The notes: generated by a model from the sequence alone, not told the origin. A stretch of 64,000 nt of DNA from Marinimicrobium sp. C6131 (GCF_026153455.1 NZ_CP110629.1:3596001-3660000); one strand, 5' to 3'. Shown: positions 25,771 to 34,703, counted from the stretch's first letter. Program-made: numbers and translations.

Positions 25771-27111
25771 ATGACGGCAGTATTTGACAAGGCCTATCGC
25801 GCCGCCATTGTACATTTTACCGATGAGCCCGATCCGCACACCGAAGCCGGCCTGGAATATTTTGAAGACGGCGTACTGCTGGTCGACGATCGGGGGCGGG
25901 TCGTGACCGTCGACCATGCCAGGGTCCTGCAACGTCAGGGCCTGGATCTGAACCGGTGTCGACACAGCCCCGACCGGTTGCTCATGCCGGGGTTGATCGA
26001 CAGCCACATTCACTACCCACAGACCGAGGTGATCGCCTCTTACGGCGAGCAGTTGATCGACTGGTTGAACCACTATACGTTTCCCGCGGAGCAGGCGTTT
26101 TCCGATGCCGAGTACGCCCGGCTCGAGGCGGAGCGCTTTGTCGACCTGCTGCTCGCCCACGGCACCACCACCGCCATGGTGTACACCACCGTCTACCCGC
26201 AGTCCACCGATGCCTTCTTCGAGGTCGCCCGACAGCGGGACCTGTGCATGCTGGCGGGCAAGGTGATGATGGATCGCAATGCCCCGGAGGCGTTGCTCGA
26301 TACCGCCACCGGGAGCGAGCGACAGTGCCGGGCGTTGATTGAACGCTGGCACCACAACGGCCGTTTACATTATGCCCTGACGCCACGTTTTGCGCCGACC
26401 AGCACCCCCGAGCAGCTGCGCCTGACCGGGGAGCTCTACCGGGCCTACGACGACCTTTACCTGCAGACCCACCTGTCGGAAAACCTGGATGAAATTGCCT
26501 GGGTCAAAACACTCTTTCCCGACGCCCGGAATTACCTTGATGTCTACGATCACTACGGTCTTCTGGGCGAGCGCAGTGTCTTCGGCCACGGTCTGCACCT
26601 GAGCGATGTCGAGCTGAAACGCCTGGCCGACACCGGCTCCTCGGTGGCGTTCTGCCCGACGTCCAATCTGTTTCTCGGTAGTGGCTTACTGAATGCCCGG
26701 CGGTTGACCGACGCGGGGGTCGGGATCTGTATCGCCACCGATGTCGGGGGCGGCACCAGTTTTTCCATGCTGAAAACGCTGGCGGAAGGTTACAAGGTGC
26801 TTCAGCTTCAGGGCCAGAGTCTGCATCCGTTGCAGGCCTTTTACTGGATCACCCTGGGCAATGCCCGGACGCTGAAGCTCGATCACCGCATTGGCAACTT
26901 CGCTCCGGGCAAAGACGCCGACTTTATTCTGATCGACCGCTCGCCCACTCCACTTCAGGCGTACCGGCAGATGAAAACGAAGACACTGGCGGAATCCTTG
27001 TTTGCATTGATGATGCTGGGGGACGAGAACAATATCGCGAGCACTTATGTGATGGGGCGGCCACAGTTTCAACGACAGTCAGCCACGGCCCAACAGACGG
27101 CTTACGTATAA
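25771..27111 (+). CDS. guaD: Guanine deaminase
   Basis: A 446-aa zinc hydrolase converting guanine to xanthine and ammonia. Metal and substrate motifs are PGLIDSHIHYPQTEVIASYG, THGTTTAMVYTT-like (AHGTTTAMVYTTVYPQS), LQTHLSENLDEI, FGHGLHLSD, CPTSNLFLGSG and IATDVGGGTSFSML. I take ATG 25771 with ACGGAG upstream; a TTG at 25756 overlapping the uraH stop is an alternative. Its product feeds XdhAB, so guanine enters the same urate route. Confidence 0.94.
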   Translation: MTAVFDKAYRAAIVHFTDEPDPHTEAGLEYFEDGVLLVDDRGRVVTVDHARVLQRQGLDLNRCRHSPDRLLMPGLIDSHIHYPQTEVIASYGEQLIDWLNHYTFPAEQAFSDAEYARLEAERFVDLLLAHGTTTAMVYTTVYPQSTDAFFEVARQRDLCMLAGKVMMDRNAPEALLDTATGSERQCRALIERWHHNGRLHYALTPRFAPTSTPEQLRLTGELYRAYDDLYLQTHLSENLDEIAWVKTLFPDARNYLDVYDHYGLLGERSVFGHGLHLSDVELKRLADTGSSVAFCPTSNLFLGSGLLNARRLTDAGVGICIATDVGGGTSFSMLKTLAEGYKVLQLQGQSLHPLQAFYWITLGNARTLKLDHRIGNFAPGKDADFILIDRSPTPLQAYRQMKTKTLAESLFALMMLGDENNIASTYVMGRPQFQRQSATAQQTAYV

Positions 27112-27124
27112 AAGGGGAACGGAT

Positions 27125-28333
27125 TTGGACACAGTATTGATTGATTGGCTGAACCTGGCGGTACGTTGGTTTCATGTGGTGGCCGGTATCGCCTGGATCG
27201 GAGCCTCGTTTTATTTCATCTGGCTCGATCTGAACCTGCGCGAGCCACCGGCATGGAAAAAAGAAAAAGGCATCAAGGGCGATCTCTGGGCGATACACGG
27301 AGGGGGTATTTACGAAGTCGGAAAATATCGGCTACGACCGGAAGCCATGCCCGAGAAGCTGCACTGGTTCAAATGGGAGGCCTACAGCACCTGGCTGAGC
27401 GGGACTCTGTTATTGATCCTGCTTTACTACGTTCAGGCCCGTACCTATCTGGTGGGGTCCGACGCCTGGATCGGAACTCCGGGGGCCGCGATCGTGGCGA
27501 GCCTGCTGTTCATCGCTCTGGGGCAACTGTGCTACGAAGCGCTGCTGAAAACACCGCTGATGAAAAAAGGCTGGTGGTTCGCCGTGGCGTTGGTACTGTT
27601 GATCACTCTTGCCAGTTGGTTGGCACAACAACTGTTTTCCGGGCGGGCTGCCTATCTTCACGTCGGGGCGGTGATCGCCACCTGGATGGCGGGCAATGTG
27701 TTCTGGGGCATTATCCCCGCGCAGAAATCGTTTGTGGTGGCGGTGAGCGAAGGACGGGAGCCGGATCCGGGCAAAGCCAAGTTCGCCAAGCTGCGTTCCA
27801 CGCACAACAACTACCTCACGCTGCCGGTTATTTTCTGCATGATCAGCAACCATTACCCGTTCCTTTACGGCCACCCACAGGCCTGGTTGGTATTGTCCGC
27901 CGTGGGTATTCTGCTCGCTTGGGGCCGGCATTACTTCAACCTCAAGCATAAGGGCCACCATCGCCCGGCGGTGCTGCTCTCCAGTGCGGCGGGTCTCGTC
28001 GTGGTCGCGGTACTGGCCTCATGGCCCAGTTCCGATTCGTCGGCCGGCGCAGCATCGGAATTGCCGGCGCCGGCGCAAGTGGATGCCTGGGTGACCCGGC
28101 ACTGTGCCAACTGCCATGGGGTTGACCCGGTGCAGCCCGGCTTTCGGGCGCCACCAGCCGGGCTGGTCATAGAGTCCTCGATGGATCTGGCAGCGCACAG
28201 GGGCCTTGCACTGCCGGCAATCCAGTCGAGCTATATGCCTCTGGGTAATATGACCGGACTGACCGATAAGGAGCGAATCGCCCTGGTCGCTTGGTTGAAG
28301 GCGCAGAACTCTCTGGAAAAGGAGGCTCCGTAA
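27125..28333 (+). CDS. puuD: Membrane-bound urate hydroxylase PuuD with cytochrome c domain
   Basis: A 402-aa integral membrane protein oxidising urate to 5-hydroxyisourate. It belongs to the PuuD class, unrelated to soluble FAD or cofactor-free uricases. Residues 1-300 carry about eight helices with the family motifs WFHVVAGIAWIGASFYFIWLD and HGGGIYEVGKYRL. The C-terminal periplasmic domain holds a heme c site CANCH (about 327-331). Electrons probably pass to the respiratory chain rather than directly to O2. TTG 27125 follows AAAGGGGAAC and is the only plausible start. It completes urate to allantoin with UraH and UraD. Confidence 0.92.
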   Translation: MDTVLIDWLNLAVRWFHVVAGIAWIGASFYFIWLDLNLREPPAWKKEKGIKGDLWAIHGGGIYEVGKYRLRPEAMPEKLHWFKWEAYSTWLSGTLLLILLYYVQARTYLVGSDAWIGTPGAAIVASLLFIALGQLCYEALLKTPLMKKGWWFAVALVLLITLASWLAQQLFSGRAAYLHVGAVIATWMAGNVFWGIIPAQKSFVVAVSEGREPDPGKAKFAKLRSTHNNYLTLPVIFCMISNHYPFLYGHPQAWLVLSAVGILLAWGRHYFNLKHKGHHRPAVLLSSAAGLVVVAVLASWPSSDSSAGAASELPAPAQVDAWVTRHCANCHGVDPVQPGFRAPPAGLVIESSMDLAAHRGLALPAIQSSYMPLGNMTGLTDKERIALVAWLKAQNSLEKEAP

Positions 28334-28665
28334 TGGTGGCTTACATTATTGTCGATATCGATGTGCATAACCCGGAACCCTATCGGGAGTATCTGAAAAA
28401 GATTACGCCCACAGTGGCAGCGTGCGGCGGTCGCTATCTGGTGCGTGGGGCGCGGACCAAAGTTTTACATGGCAATTGGCAGCCCGAACGAGTAGTCGTC
28501 ATGGAGTTTCCCGATTGGGAACGTGCCCAGCACTGGGCCACCTGCGAAGAGTACCAGCCCATCCACCAGTTAAGGCAGGCCAACGCCAGCGTTCGTATGA
28601 TTCTGGTTGACGGCTCGGTGGAAGCTCAATGCCGGGTGAGTGCTTCGATCAGTACGCTGTGTTGA
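28333..28665 (+). CDS. DUF1330 family protein
   Basis: A 110-aa small ferredoxin-like-fold protein of the DUF1330 group: AYIIVDIDVHNPEPYREYLKKITPTV, GGRYLVRGA, VVVMEFPDWERAQHW. Family members are dimeric alpha/beta-barrel-like proteins with unknown roles, sometimes found in catabolic operons. Its ATG overlaps the puuD stop by one base, so it belongs to the xdh operon. Its 3' end overlaps the convergent DUF985 gene by 40 bp. Confidence 0.8.
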   Translation: MVAYIIVDIDVHNPEPYREYLKKITPTVAACGGRYLVRGARTKVLHGNWQPERVVVMEFPDWERAQHWATCEEYQPIHQLRQANASVRMILVDGSVEAQCRVSASISTLC

Positions 28666-29213
28666 GGGAATAGTTCGATTAAGCCAGTCCGCTTTCCCAG
28701 AGTCATATCAGCAAAATCAAACCCCGGCGATACGGCTTCACTGATCAAACCGTAGCCACTGGTCCCAGACAATAGGCGCGATGCCTTCCAAGTACCACCC
28801 TGAACCGTCAACTGCAGGCGCTGCCCCCTGGTCACATTTGGTCCCATTACAACGCGTTCCAGTTTACCGTCCGGGTGGATCAGGAAGTACTCGATCGGGT
28901 CGCCGAGGTGAAAGTAATGCACAATGTCCGAGCGGTTAAGGTGGAAATGACCTACTGGTGAGGTGTCGGTCAGCAGGTAGTGAATGGACGTCATTAAAAA
29001 CCGCTCGCCGTAGCGGGTCATGATCGGGTCGCGATCATCGGCCTGAAAGGTGCGACGATAAAACCCTCCCTCCACGTGTTGTTCTAGTCCCAAAGCCCGG
29101 ATGACCGCTTCAGCGCTCGGTGTGGTCATTGTTGGATCTCCTTGTGCGGTGTGGCCTTGGCAGGCGGTAAGTGCCGAGACGCATAGCCCAATGATAAGAT
29201 ATCGATAAACCAT
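28626..29213 (-). CDS. DUF985 cupin protein, possible lipoprotein form
   Basis: A 195-aa cupin of the DUF985 type, with IRALGLEQHVEGGFYRRTFQ, TSIHYLLTDTSPVGHFHLNRSDIVHYFHLGDP and GYGLISEAVSPGFDF. Some relatives are annotated as sugar epimerase-like; the role is unknown. From ATG 29213 (AGGAGAG upstream) it has a lipoprotein signal with lipobox LTAC. An in-frame ATG at 29129 has an even better site, AAGGAG seven bases ahead, and gives the family's usual cytoplasmic start. It directly follows puuE and may handle a reactive ureide, but that is only context. Confidence 0.75.
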   Translation of the reverse strand: MVYRYLIIGLCVSALTACQGHTAQGDPTMTTPSAEAVIRALGLEQHVEGGFYRRTFQADDRDPIMTRYGERFLMTSIHYLLTDTSPVGHFHLNRSDIVHYFHLGDPIEYFLIHPDGKLERVVMGPNVTRGQRLQLTVQGGTWKASRLLSGTSGYGLISEAVSPGFDFADMTLGKRTGLIELFPQHSVLIEALTRH

Positions 29214-29217
29214 AGCA

Positions 29218-30141
29218 TCAACTCTCCTGTTCGGTGGCAGGGTGATGCTGGTGCCAGTGACGGGCGATATCCACCCGGCGGCAGCACCAGACATCCTCGT
29301 GGTCGAGTGCGTAGCGGACAAAGCGCTCCAGTGCCTGGAACCGACCTGGCCTGCCAATGATGCGACAATGCAGCCCGACACTCATCATTTTCGGTGTCTC
29401 GACGCCCTCGGCATAAAGGGTGTCGAAGCTGTCTTTCAGGTATGTATAGAACTGCTCACCACAGTTGAAACCTTGTGGCGCGGCGAAACGCATGTCGTTG
29501 TTGTCCAGCGTGTAGGGAATGATCAGGTGTGACGGTTTACCCTCGTCATGATGCCAGTAAGGCAGGTCGTCGGCGTAAGAGTCGGAATCGTACAGGAAGC
29601 CTCCGCGCTCAATGATCAGTGACCGGGTGTTCGGACTGTCCCGTCCGGTATACCAGCCCAAGGGCGGCTCGCCAGTCACCCGAGTATGAATCTCAATGGC
29701 TCTCTCGATTTGCGCCCGCTCCTCTTCGATAGGCATAAACTGGTGGTCGATCCAGCGATAGCCATGACTGGCAATTTCCCAGCCGGCCGATAGCATGGCT
29801 TCCACGGCGGCCGGGTTGCGTTCCAGGGCCATGGCCACTCCATAAACGGTGACGGGTACGCGCCACTCGCTGAATAAGCGGTGCAATCGCCAGAAACCGG
29901 TTCGGCTTCCGTACTCGTAAATGGACTCCATGCTCATATGTCGGTCGGGATAGGCCTTGGCGCCAATGATCTCGGACAGAAAAGTCTCCGAGGCGTCGTC
30001 GCCGTGAAGCACGCAGTTTTCTGCTCCCTCTTCGTAATTGATCACAAACTGCAGGGCCATACGGGCGTTCCCGGGCCAATTGGCCTTGGGGGGACGGTTG
30101 GCATAGCCGATCATGTCTCTGGGGTAGGAACTGTTCATCAT
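29218..30141 (-). CDS. puuE: Allantoinase PuuE (polysaccharide deacetylase fold)
   Basis: A 307-aa cytoplasmic enzyme hydrolysing allantoin to allantoate. The PuuE pattern is evident: YPRDMIGYANRPPKANWPG, LQFVINYEEGAENCVLHGD, FLSEIIGA, EYGSRTGFWRLHRLFSE, GWEIASHGYRWIDHQ and GWYTGRDSPNTRSL. This fold is distinct from AllB-type dihydroorotase-like allantoinases. ATG 30141, ATG 30138 and GTG 30150 are all possible starts; none has a strong ribosome site. It is transcribed divergently from adenosine deaminase and is followed 4 bp later by the DUF985 gene. Confidence 0.93.
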   Translation of the reverse strand: MMNSSYPRDMIGYANRPPKANWPGNARMALQFVINYEEGAENCVLHGDDASETFLSEIIGAKAYPDRHMSMESIYEYGSRTGFWRLHRLFSEWRVPVTVYGVAMALERNPAAVEAMLSAGWEIASHGYRWIDHQFMPIEEERAQIERAIEIHTRVTGEPPLGWYTGRDSPNTRSLIIERGGFLYDSDSYADDLPYWHHDEGKPSHLIIPYTLDNNDMRFAAPQGFNCGEQFYTYLKDSFDTLYAEGVETPKMMSVGLHCRIIGRPGRFQALERFVRYALDHEDVWCCRRVDIARHWHQHHPATEQES

Positions 30142-30197
30142 GGGACTCACTTGGGCGAAATAATCAAAGCAGAGAGTTGTATTACTTTCATTGTATG

Positions 30198-30213
30198 TTC
30201 AAAAACTGTGCCA
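30198..30213 (-). promoter_or_regulatory. Imperfect sigma-54 promoter candidate for puuE
   Basis: Minus-strand TGGCACAGTTTTTGAA has a perfect -24 box and correct spacing, but the invariant GC of the -12 box is GA. Position is right (predicted start near 30186, leader about 45 nt). Treat as tentative. Confidence 0.3.
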
Positions 30214-30281
30214 TTGGACAGGGTATGATGAGCACGGTATGTAGAGGCAAATTGCCGTATTTCGGGGCAAGACGGGTTAAA

Positions 30282-30289
30282 GGTGCACC
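30282..30289. promoter_or_regulatory. GGTGCACC palindrome between puuE and adenosine deaminase
   Basis: A perfect 8-bp palindrome made of two NtrC-like half sites (GGTGCA/TGCACC). It lies 114-121 bp upstream of the predicted adenosine deaminase start, a normal distance for a sigma-54 enhancer. The half-site arrangement is not the standard NtrC one. I see nothing else in the 335-bp gap except the promoters listed. Confidence 0.3.
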
Positions 30290-30375
30290 ATCAGATTACA
30301 AATCTCGACCATATAGACAGGTTATTTTATGGCGGCGTATAGCGTTAACACGGCGTTCATGGCGTAATCAGAAAA

Positions 30376-30392
30376 TTGGTACTGCAATTGCT
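30376..30392 (+). promoter_or_regulatory. Sigma-54 promoter of secreted adenosine deaminase
   Basis: TTGGTACTGCAATTGCT has GG at 30378-30379, ten bases, GC at 30390-30391, and a consensus TTGCT -12 box. Predicted start near 30403, leaving about 74 nt of leader. Confidence 0.75.
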
Positions 30393-30476
30393 AGCCAAAG
30401 GGAAGAGAGTAACGAATCCAGCGCCGCACCCGTACGTGCTGCACTTGGTAAGCCCATCACTTGAACGGATCACTGA

Positions 30477-31928
30477 ATGAAAACCACTCCGCTTTCCAAG
30501 ACCTTGATCTTAGCCTGGTTGTCGGCGGCCTTTTGGTTGGTGCTCGGCGCCGCACAGGCCGAAGCCGAGGACGACTGGTTTGAACGCTTCAAGTCCAAAG
30601 CTTCAGACCGCGAACTTTATACTTTTTTATATGCCATGCCCAAGGGCGGCGACTTGCACAACCATATGAGTGGCTCGGGGCTTCCCGAATGGTGGTACGA
30701 GCTGGCTCTGGAGCAGAAGGCCCACGGCTACGAGTTCTACACCAAGGTAAAAATCAACAACTGCAAGCCGTATGGCCACAACGAGTTCGGACAGCAGCCC
30801 TACTTGCTGTTGTTTCACAACATACTGGCCTCGACCTATGAGTCTCTCCCTGAGTGCGAGCGCTCTGAATACAAGCTGTTGTCGGAGCTCAACGAGAAGG
30901 AGGTTGAGGGTTGGAAGAACAGCCTGGTGCTCAACCACGATCATGAGGGGCGGGAGGAATTTTTCTCCACCCACTGGCAACGATTTGATGAACTGCTCAA
31001 CAGCCCATATTTGATGATGGAGATTCTTTACCGCAATATGGAGGCGTTCGGACGGGAGGGCCTGATTTACCTAGAAACCATGATGGGCGCCAAGGGCTTT
31101 ACCGAACCGGACGGGACACCCATTCCCGCGAATAAGGTAGTGGCCATGTACAAGGAGCGGTTGAATCAGAAGGATGCCCGGGGAACCGGTGTTACCGTGC
31201 GTTTCCAGGAATCGATCCTGCGTTTTGCGCCCAACGCTGAACAGCAGTTGATCGACGCCTATGAGTTCGTCTCCGAACATCGGGATCTGTACCTTGCGGT
31301 GAACATGGTCGGACGTGAGGATAACGACAAAGGTTACCCTATGCGGTTCAGGGAAACGTTGCGGGACCTGCGCCGAACATACAGTAATGTACGCCTGTCT
31401 ATTCACGCCGGTGAACTGGATGAGCCTAACCGGCATATTCGAGATACCCTGATGCTGGGCGCGGATCGCATTGGTCACGGTATTCAACTGATCAATGACG
31501 AAGAACTGCTTCGCGAGCTACGCCACGGGCCCTACCTGATCGAAATCAATCTGATTTCCAATCTGCTGCTCGAATATGTAGACGATTACGCTGATCACCC
31601 GTTTCCCGAGTATTTGCGTATCGGCATTCCGGTGGCTCTCTCAACCGATGACAGGGGCATGTGGGACTCGAACATTACCGATGAATTCTTCGTCGCGGTA
31701 AAGGAGTACAATCTTTCCTGGAGAGAGCTGAAACAACTGAGTCGCAACTCCCTTACCTATGCGTTTGTCGAGGATGAGGTCAAGCAGAAATTATTGGATA
31801 CCTTTGATGAACGCATCGCAGACTTCGAGTCGCACTTCATACGACACGGGCTGTCGTCAATAAAGTCTGTCGAGCCGATCAGTCATGGCTTCATCTGCAA
31901 TCATTATCAGCTCTGCCTATCGGATTGA
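30477..31928 (+). CDS. Secreted adenosine deaminase (ADGF/CECR1-like)
   Basis: A 483-aa protein with a signal peptide (about 1-29). Zinc and catalytic motifs are GGDLHNHMSGS (HxH), SIHAGELDEPN (His, catalytic Glu), DRIGHGIQL (His) and LSTDDRGMW (Asp pair). The long N-terminal region and MPKGGDLHNH motif match the growth-factor/CECR1 type of extracellular adenosine deaminase rather than the short cytosolic enzyme. It would turn adenosine into inosine outside the inner membrane. Three cysteines lie in the insertion (NNCKPYGH, PECERSE) and near the C-terminus. It has its own sigma-54 promoter and terminator. Confidence 0.85.
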   Translation: MKTTPLSKTLILAWLSAAFWLVLGAAQAEAEDDWFERFKSKASDRELYTFLYAMPKGGDLHNHMSGSGLPEWWYELALEQKAHGYEFYTKVKINNCKPYGHNEFGQQPYLLLFHNILASTYESLPECERSEYKLLSELNEKEVEGWKNSLVLNHDHEGREEFFSTHWQRFDELLNSPYLMMEILYRNMEAFGREGLIYLETMMGAKGFTEPDGTPIPANKVVAMYKERLNQKDARGTGVTVRFQESILRFAPNAEQQLIDAYEFVSEHRDLYLAVNMVGREDNDKGYPMRFRETLRDLRRTYSNVRLSIHAGELDEPNRHIRDTLMLGADRIGHGIQLINDEELLRELRHGPYLIEINLISNLLLEYVDDYADHPFPEYLRIGIPVALSTDDRGMWDSNITDEFFVAVKEYNLSWRELKQLSRNSLTYAFVEDEVKQKLLDTFDERIADFESHFIRHGLSSIKSVEPISHGFICNHYQLCLSD

Positions 31929-31966
31929 GCCGTCTCTCTCCTCACCGTTACAGGTGACTTTTTTTC

Positions 31967-31998
31967 ACCGGCGGGCCTTGGCCCGACCGGTTTTTTTT
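31967..31998 (+). terminator. Terminator after adenosine deaminase
   Basis: ACCGGCGGGCC and GGCCCGACCGGT pair with a single bulge and are followed by eight T. It separates adenosine deaminase from the TonB operon. Beyond it, 32000-32200 is AT-rich with the palindrome CACCAATTGGTG (32018-32029). Confidence 0.85.
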
Positions 31999-32017
31999 AT
32001 TGTCGATCACAAAAAGT

Positions 32018-32029
32018 CACCAATTGGTG
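32018..32029. promoter_or_regulatory. CACCAATTGGTG palindrome, candidate enhancer of the TonB operon
   Basis: A perfect 12-bp palindrome about 200-211 bp upstream of the predicted sigma-54 start. Its CACC/GGTG arms recall NtrC half sites, but the central gap is one base shorter than the NtrC consensus. Confidence 0.35.
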
Positions 32030-32202
32030 CAGCCGGGTTCAGCGTGCATCAGCAGTGACCTCCGGGTCTCGCTTATGCACTGCCACAAGGCGTCGCTTTT
32101 TCTTCCAGATAATCATTTGAACCAAATTTCGATGAATGCAACCATTTGATTTTAATGAACTATTTAGAAATAAACTAAAATCGTAACCAAATGGACAGGA
32201 AA

Positions 32203-32218
32203 TGGCATGGCGCTTGCA
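32203..32218 (+). promoter_or_regulatory. Sigma-54 promoter of the TonB receptor operon
   Basis: TGGCATGGCGCTTGCA matches the -24/-12 consensus at nearly every position: GG at 32204-32205, GC at 32216-32217. Transcription would start near 32229, 45 nt before the receptor ATG, and could drive the whole operon to about 49 kb. Confidence 0.82.
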
Positions 32219-32273
32219 ATCTCCTTGGTAGCTGTTCAGGCAAATACAAAACAGACTTTGGAGTGCACGTACT

Positions 32274-34703
32274 ATGACCACGAACACCCGCTTTAAATAC
32301 AAAGAGCTCGCACTGGTTATTGGCCTTGGCTGCGGTCTGGCAAGCGCCGGCGCCATCGCCCAAGACGAGGAAACGGAAGAAGAGTCCGTGGATCTCGGCA
32401 CCTACACCACCGAAGGCGCGGTGGAAGATACCATGGGTCTGATGCCCACCGAGCCGGTCGAATCCGTTTTCGGGTTCGGAAAAACCCTTCTCGAAACACC
32501 GCGCGGTGTGACGTCAGTCAGCGCCAGTATGATGGAAAGTTTCAATATTACCGATATCGACGATCTGGTGCTGATCGCCCCGGGTTCCTTCACCCAGTCG
32601 TTCTTTGGCGTGGCCGGGTCGTTGGATGTTCGGGGCACCCCCGGTGAGGTTTACTTTCGTGGCGTCCGTCGCGTGAATAATCCGGGCAATTACCCAACTC
32701 CGATCGGGGCGTCGGATCGCATCGATGTGGTGCGCGGCCCCGCGAGCCCGATTTACGGTCCTTCCAAAATTGGGGGTTATCTCAACTTCGAGCCCAAATC
32801 CGCGCGCGCGGAAACCGGCCAGTACCTTACCGAGCCCACGGGTGAGCTGTCCGTTACCCGTGGAAGCTGGGACAAAAACGTGTTGACCGCTGAAGTTGGC
32901 GGACCGGCCAGTATTGGTGACAAGCCAATGGGTTACTACATATACGCGGAAACAGAGAACTCCGGTAGCTATTACGATAATAGCGGCACGGATCAAAATA
33001 TTTTTCAAGCCTCGTTTAACTTGGATGTCAGTGCGGATACACGCTTCGAGTTTGGGGGCATGTATCACGAATACGATGGGAACCAGGTCGCTGGATGGAA
33101 CCGCGTAACCCAGGGCCTTGTCGACAACGGTACCTACATAACCGGCACCGCACAGCCAGTGGATACCAATGGCGACGGATATAACTCCCCAGATGAGTAT
33201 GACGCCTGGAAGGCGACGTTTGTTAACCCCAACAACTTTTTTGTTCCCGCTTCGTCTGCGACTGATGCGGATATGGACCCTGCCTGGGCGCTGGAGGACT
33301 CCGGAACGACTCAACTGGAGGGGAATCAGGTTCTGGTTGGGCCAGAGGACTTCCTGAGAACCAACGTTGAAACGCTTTACTTCGACATTATTCACCGGAT
33401 CAGTGACAACTTTACTATCACCAACAAAACCTTCTATGAAGGCGTGGATAATCTCAATGAAAACGCCTACGGATTCAGTGCCAAATTCGATACCTACGCG
33501 ATTGAGAACCAGACGATTTTCGCTTTTGACGCGAAGCACAGTGACTGGTTGCACGGCAGCTATCAAATATCTCCGAGTATTCGGTATACCGATTTTGAGC
33601 ACGGCGAAGAATTTGATTACGAATACTTCGACCGTCGTGACCTGAGTCAGCCGATTGCTGGTATGGACCGGATGCTGCTGGCCACCATGACGGATACTGA
33701 TTACTCCAGCTATAAGGTGGGCGACTTCACCGATTATGGTCTGGCGTTCCTAGCGGATTATGACATCGGCGAGAATCTTGATGTGATGCTGGGTGCCCGT
33801 TACGACAGTATCGAGTTCAACACTGACGTGGTCACCGAAAAAGTCCGCGTTGTGCCGGGCGTAACCTCCGCCTCCGAAACCGAGGATGGGGTGTCCTGGA
33901 CTGCCAGCGTATCTTACAAAATGCCCTTCGGTGTAACGCCTTACGTCACCGTCTCCGAGCAAGCAACAATTATCATGGGGCAGGGTTCTGAAATCAGTCC
34001 GGACCTCGTGGCTAGTGGCGATGTTCTGGCCGATTCCGAGCTGAATGAAGTGGGTCTTAAAGGAAGCTTCCTTGATGATCGTCTGTATGTGTCGGGTGCC
34101 TGGTTTGAGCAAAGTCGAACCAATTATAGCGCTCAGGATCTGGTGAGTAACAACACCACAGAAAGTGAAGGTTATGAGTTAGAAGCTCGCTTCTTGGTGA
34201 CCGACCGCTTCACAATGACTGCGGCAGTTACACATGTCGAAGTGACCAACCTGACCGCATTGGAGAGCTCCGGTAGCCAGTTTGGATTCCAGGGTGCTGA
34301 AGATATGACCGGTGTCACTGATCCCGCGCTTTTTTATGGCTACGTGATGCAGGGGCTGACACTGGTTGGCTCAGAAGATGAAGCCCGGAAAACCGGAATT
34401 CCGGAGAACATGTATAGCCTGACCGGTGCGTATGAATTTGGTGATGGCTATCGCTTCACGGCTAGTGCGGTGCACGCTGACTCCACTTATAGTGGCTTTT
34501 CGCGCGGTGTGGAGCTGCCTTCCTACACCCTCCTCAATGCCGGTCTGAGCTATAGCAATGACAGTTGGAGCGTCAGTGCACAGGTGAAAAACCTGACCGA
34601 CGAGCGCTACTTTCGGGCCAACTTTCCGGACCTGTTCGGTAGCACCATCGTGTTGCCGGAGTTGCCGCGTCACTACTCCGTCAGCCTGTCTTACAAGTTC
34701 TGA
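32274..34703 (+). CDS. TonB-dependent outer-membrane receptor, probably for purines/nucleosides
   Basis: An 809-aa protein: signal peptide (1-29), plug domain with TPRGVTSVSASMMESF, VRGTPGEVYFRGVRR, RIDVVRGPASPIYGPSKIGGYLNF, then a 22-strand-type barrel ending in aromatic Phe (HYSVSLSYKF). The TonB box is not obvious; ESVDLGTYTT is the likely region. A perfect EF-hand loop, DTNGDGYNSPDE (about 297-308), sits in a predicted surface loop and suggests calcium binding. The ligand cannot be read directly. Co-transcription with nucleoside-processing and ureide-catabolic genes argues for nucleosides, nucleobases or a related compound rather than a siderophore. Confidence 0.9.
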   Translation: MTTNTRFKYKELALVIGLGCGLASAGAIAQDEETEEESVDLGTYTTEGAVEDTMGLMPTEPVESVFGFGKTLLETPRGVTSVSASMMESFNITDIDDLVLIAPGSFTQSFFGVAGSLDVRGTPGEVYFRGVRRVNNPGNYPTPIGASDRIDVVRGPASPIYGPSKIGGYLNFEPKSARAETGQYLTEPTGELSVTRGSWDKNVLTAEVGGPASIGDKPMGYYIYAETENSGSYYDNSGTDQNIFQASFNLDVSADTRFEFGGMYHEYDGNQVAGWNRVTQGLVDNGTYITGTAQPVDTNGDGYNSPDEYDAWKATFVNPNNFFVPASSATDADMDPAWALEDSGTTQLEGNQVLVGPEDFLRTNVETLYFDIIHRISDNFTITNKTFYEGVDNLNENAYGFSAKFDTYAIENQTIFAFDAKHSDWLHGSYQISPSIRYTDFEHGEEFDYEYFDRRDLSQPIAGMDRMLLATMTDTDYSSYKVGDFTDYGLAFLADYDIGENLDVMLGARYDSIEFNTDVVTEKVRVVPGVTSASETEDGVSWTASVSYKMPFGVTPYVTVSEQATIIMGQGSEISPDLVASGDVLADSELNEVGLKGSFLDDRLYVSGAWFEQSRTNYSAQDLVSNNTTESEGYELEARFLVTDRFTMTAAVTHVEVTNLTALESSGSQFGFQGAEDMTGVTDPALFYGYVMQGLTLVGSEDEARKTGIPENMYSLTGAYEFGDGYRFTASAVHADSTYSGFSRGVELPSYTLLNAGLSYSNDSWSVSAQVKNLTDERYFRANFPDLFGSTIVLPELPRHYSVSLSYKF

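Noticed and set aside
30214..30229. TTGGACAG at 30214 as a plus-strand -24 box, like the one before NUP
   Set aside because: No GC at the required position downstream.
30376..30398. Minus-strand TTGGCTAGCAATTGC as a sigma-54 promoter
   Set aside because: Only nine bases separate GG and GC; sigma-54 needs ten.
30177..30464. 95-codon open frame in the puuE/adenosine deaminase gap
   Set aside because: No ribosome site or recognisable features, and it covers the sigma-54 promoter and GGTGCACC palindrome.
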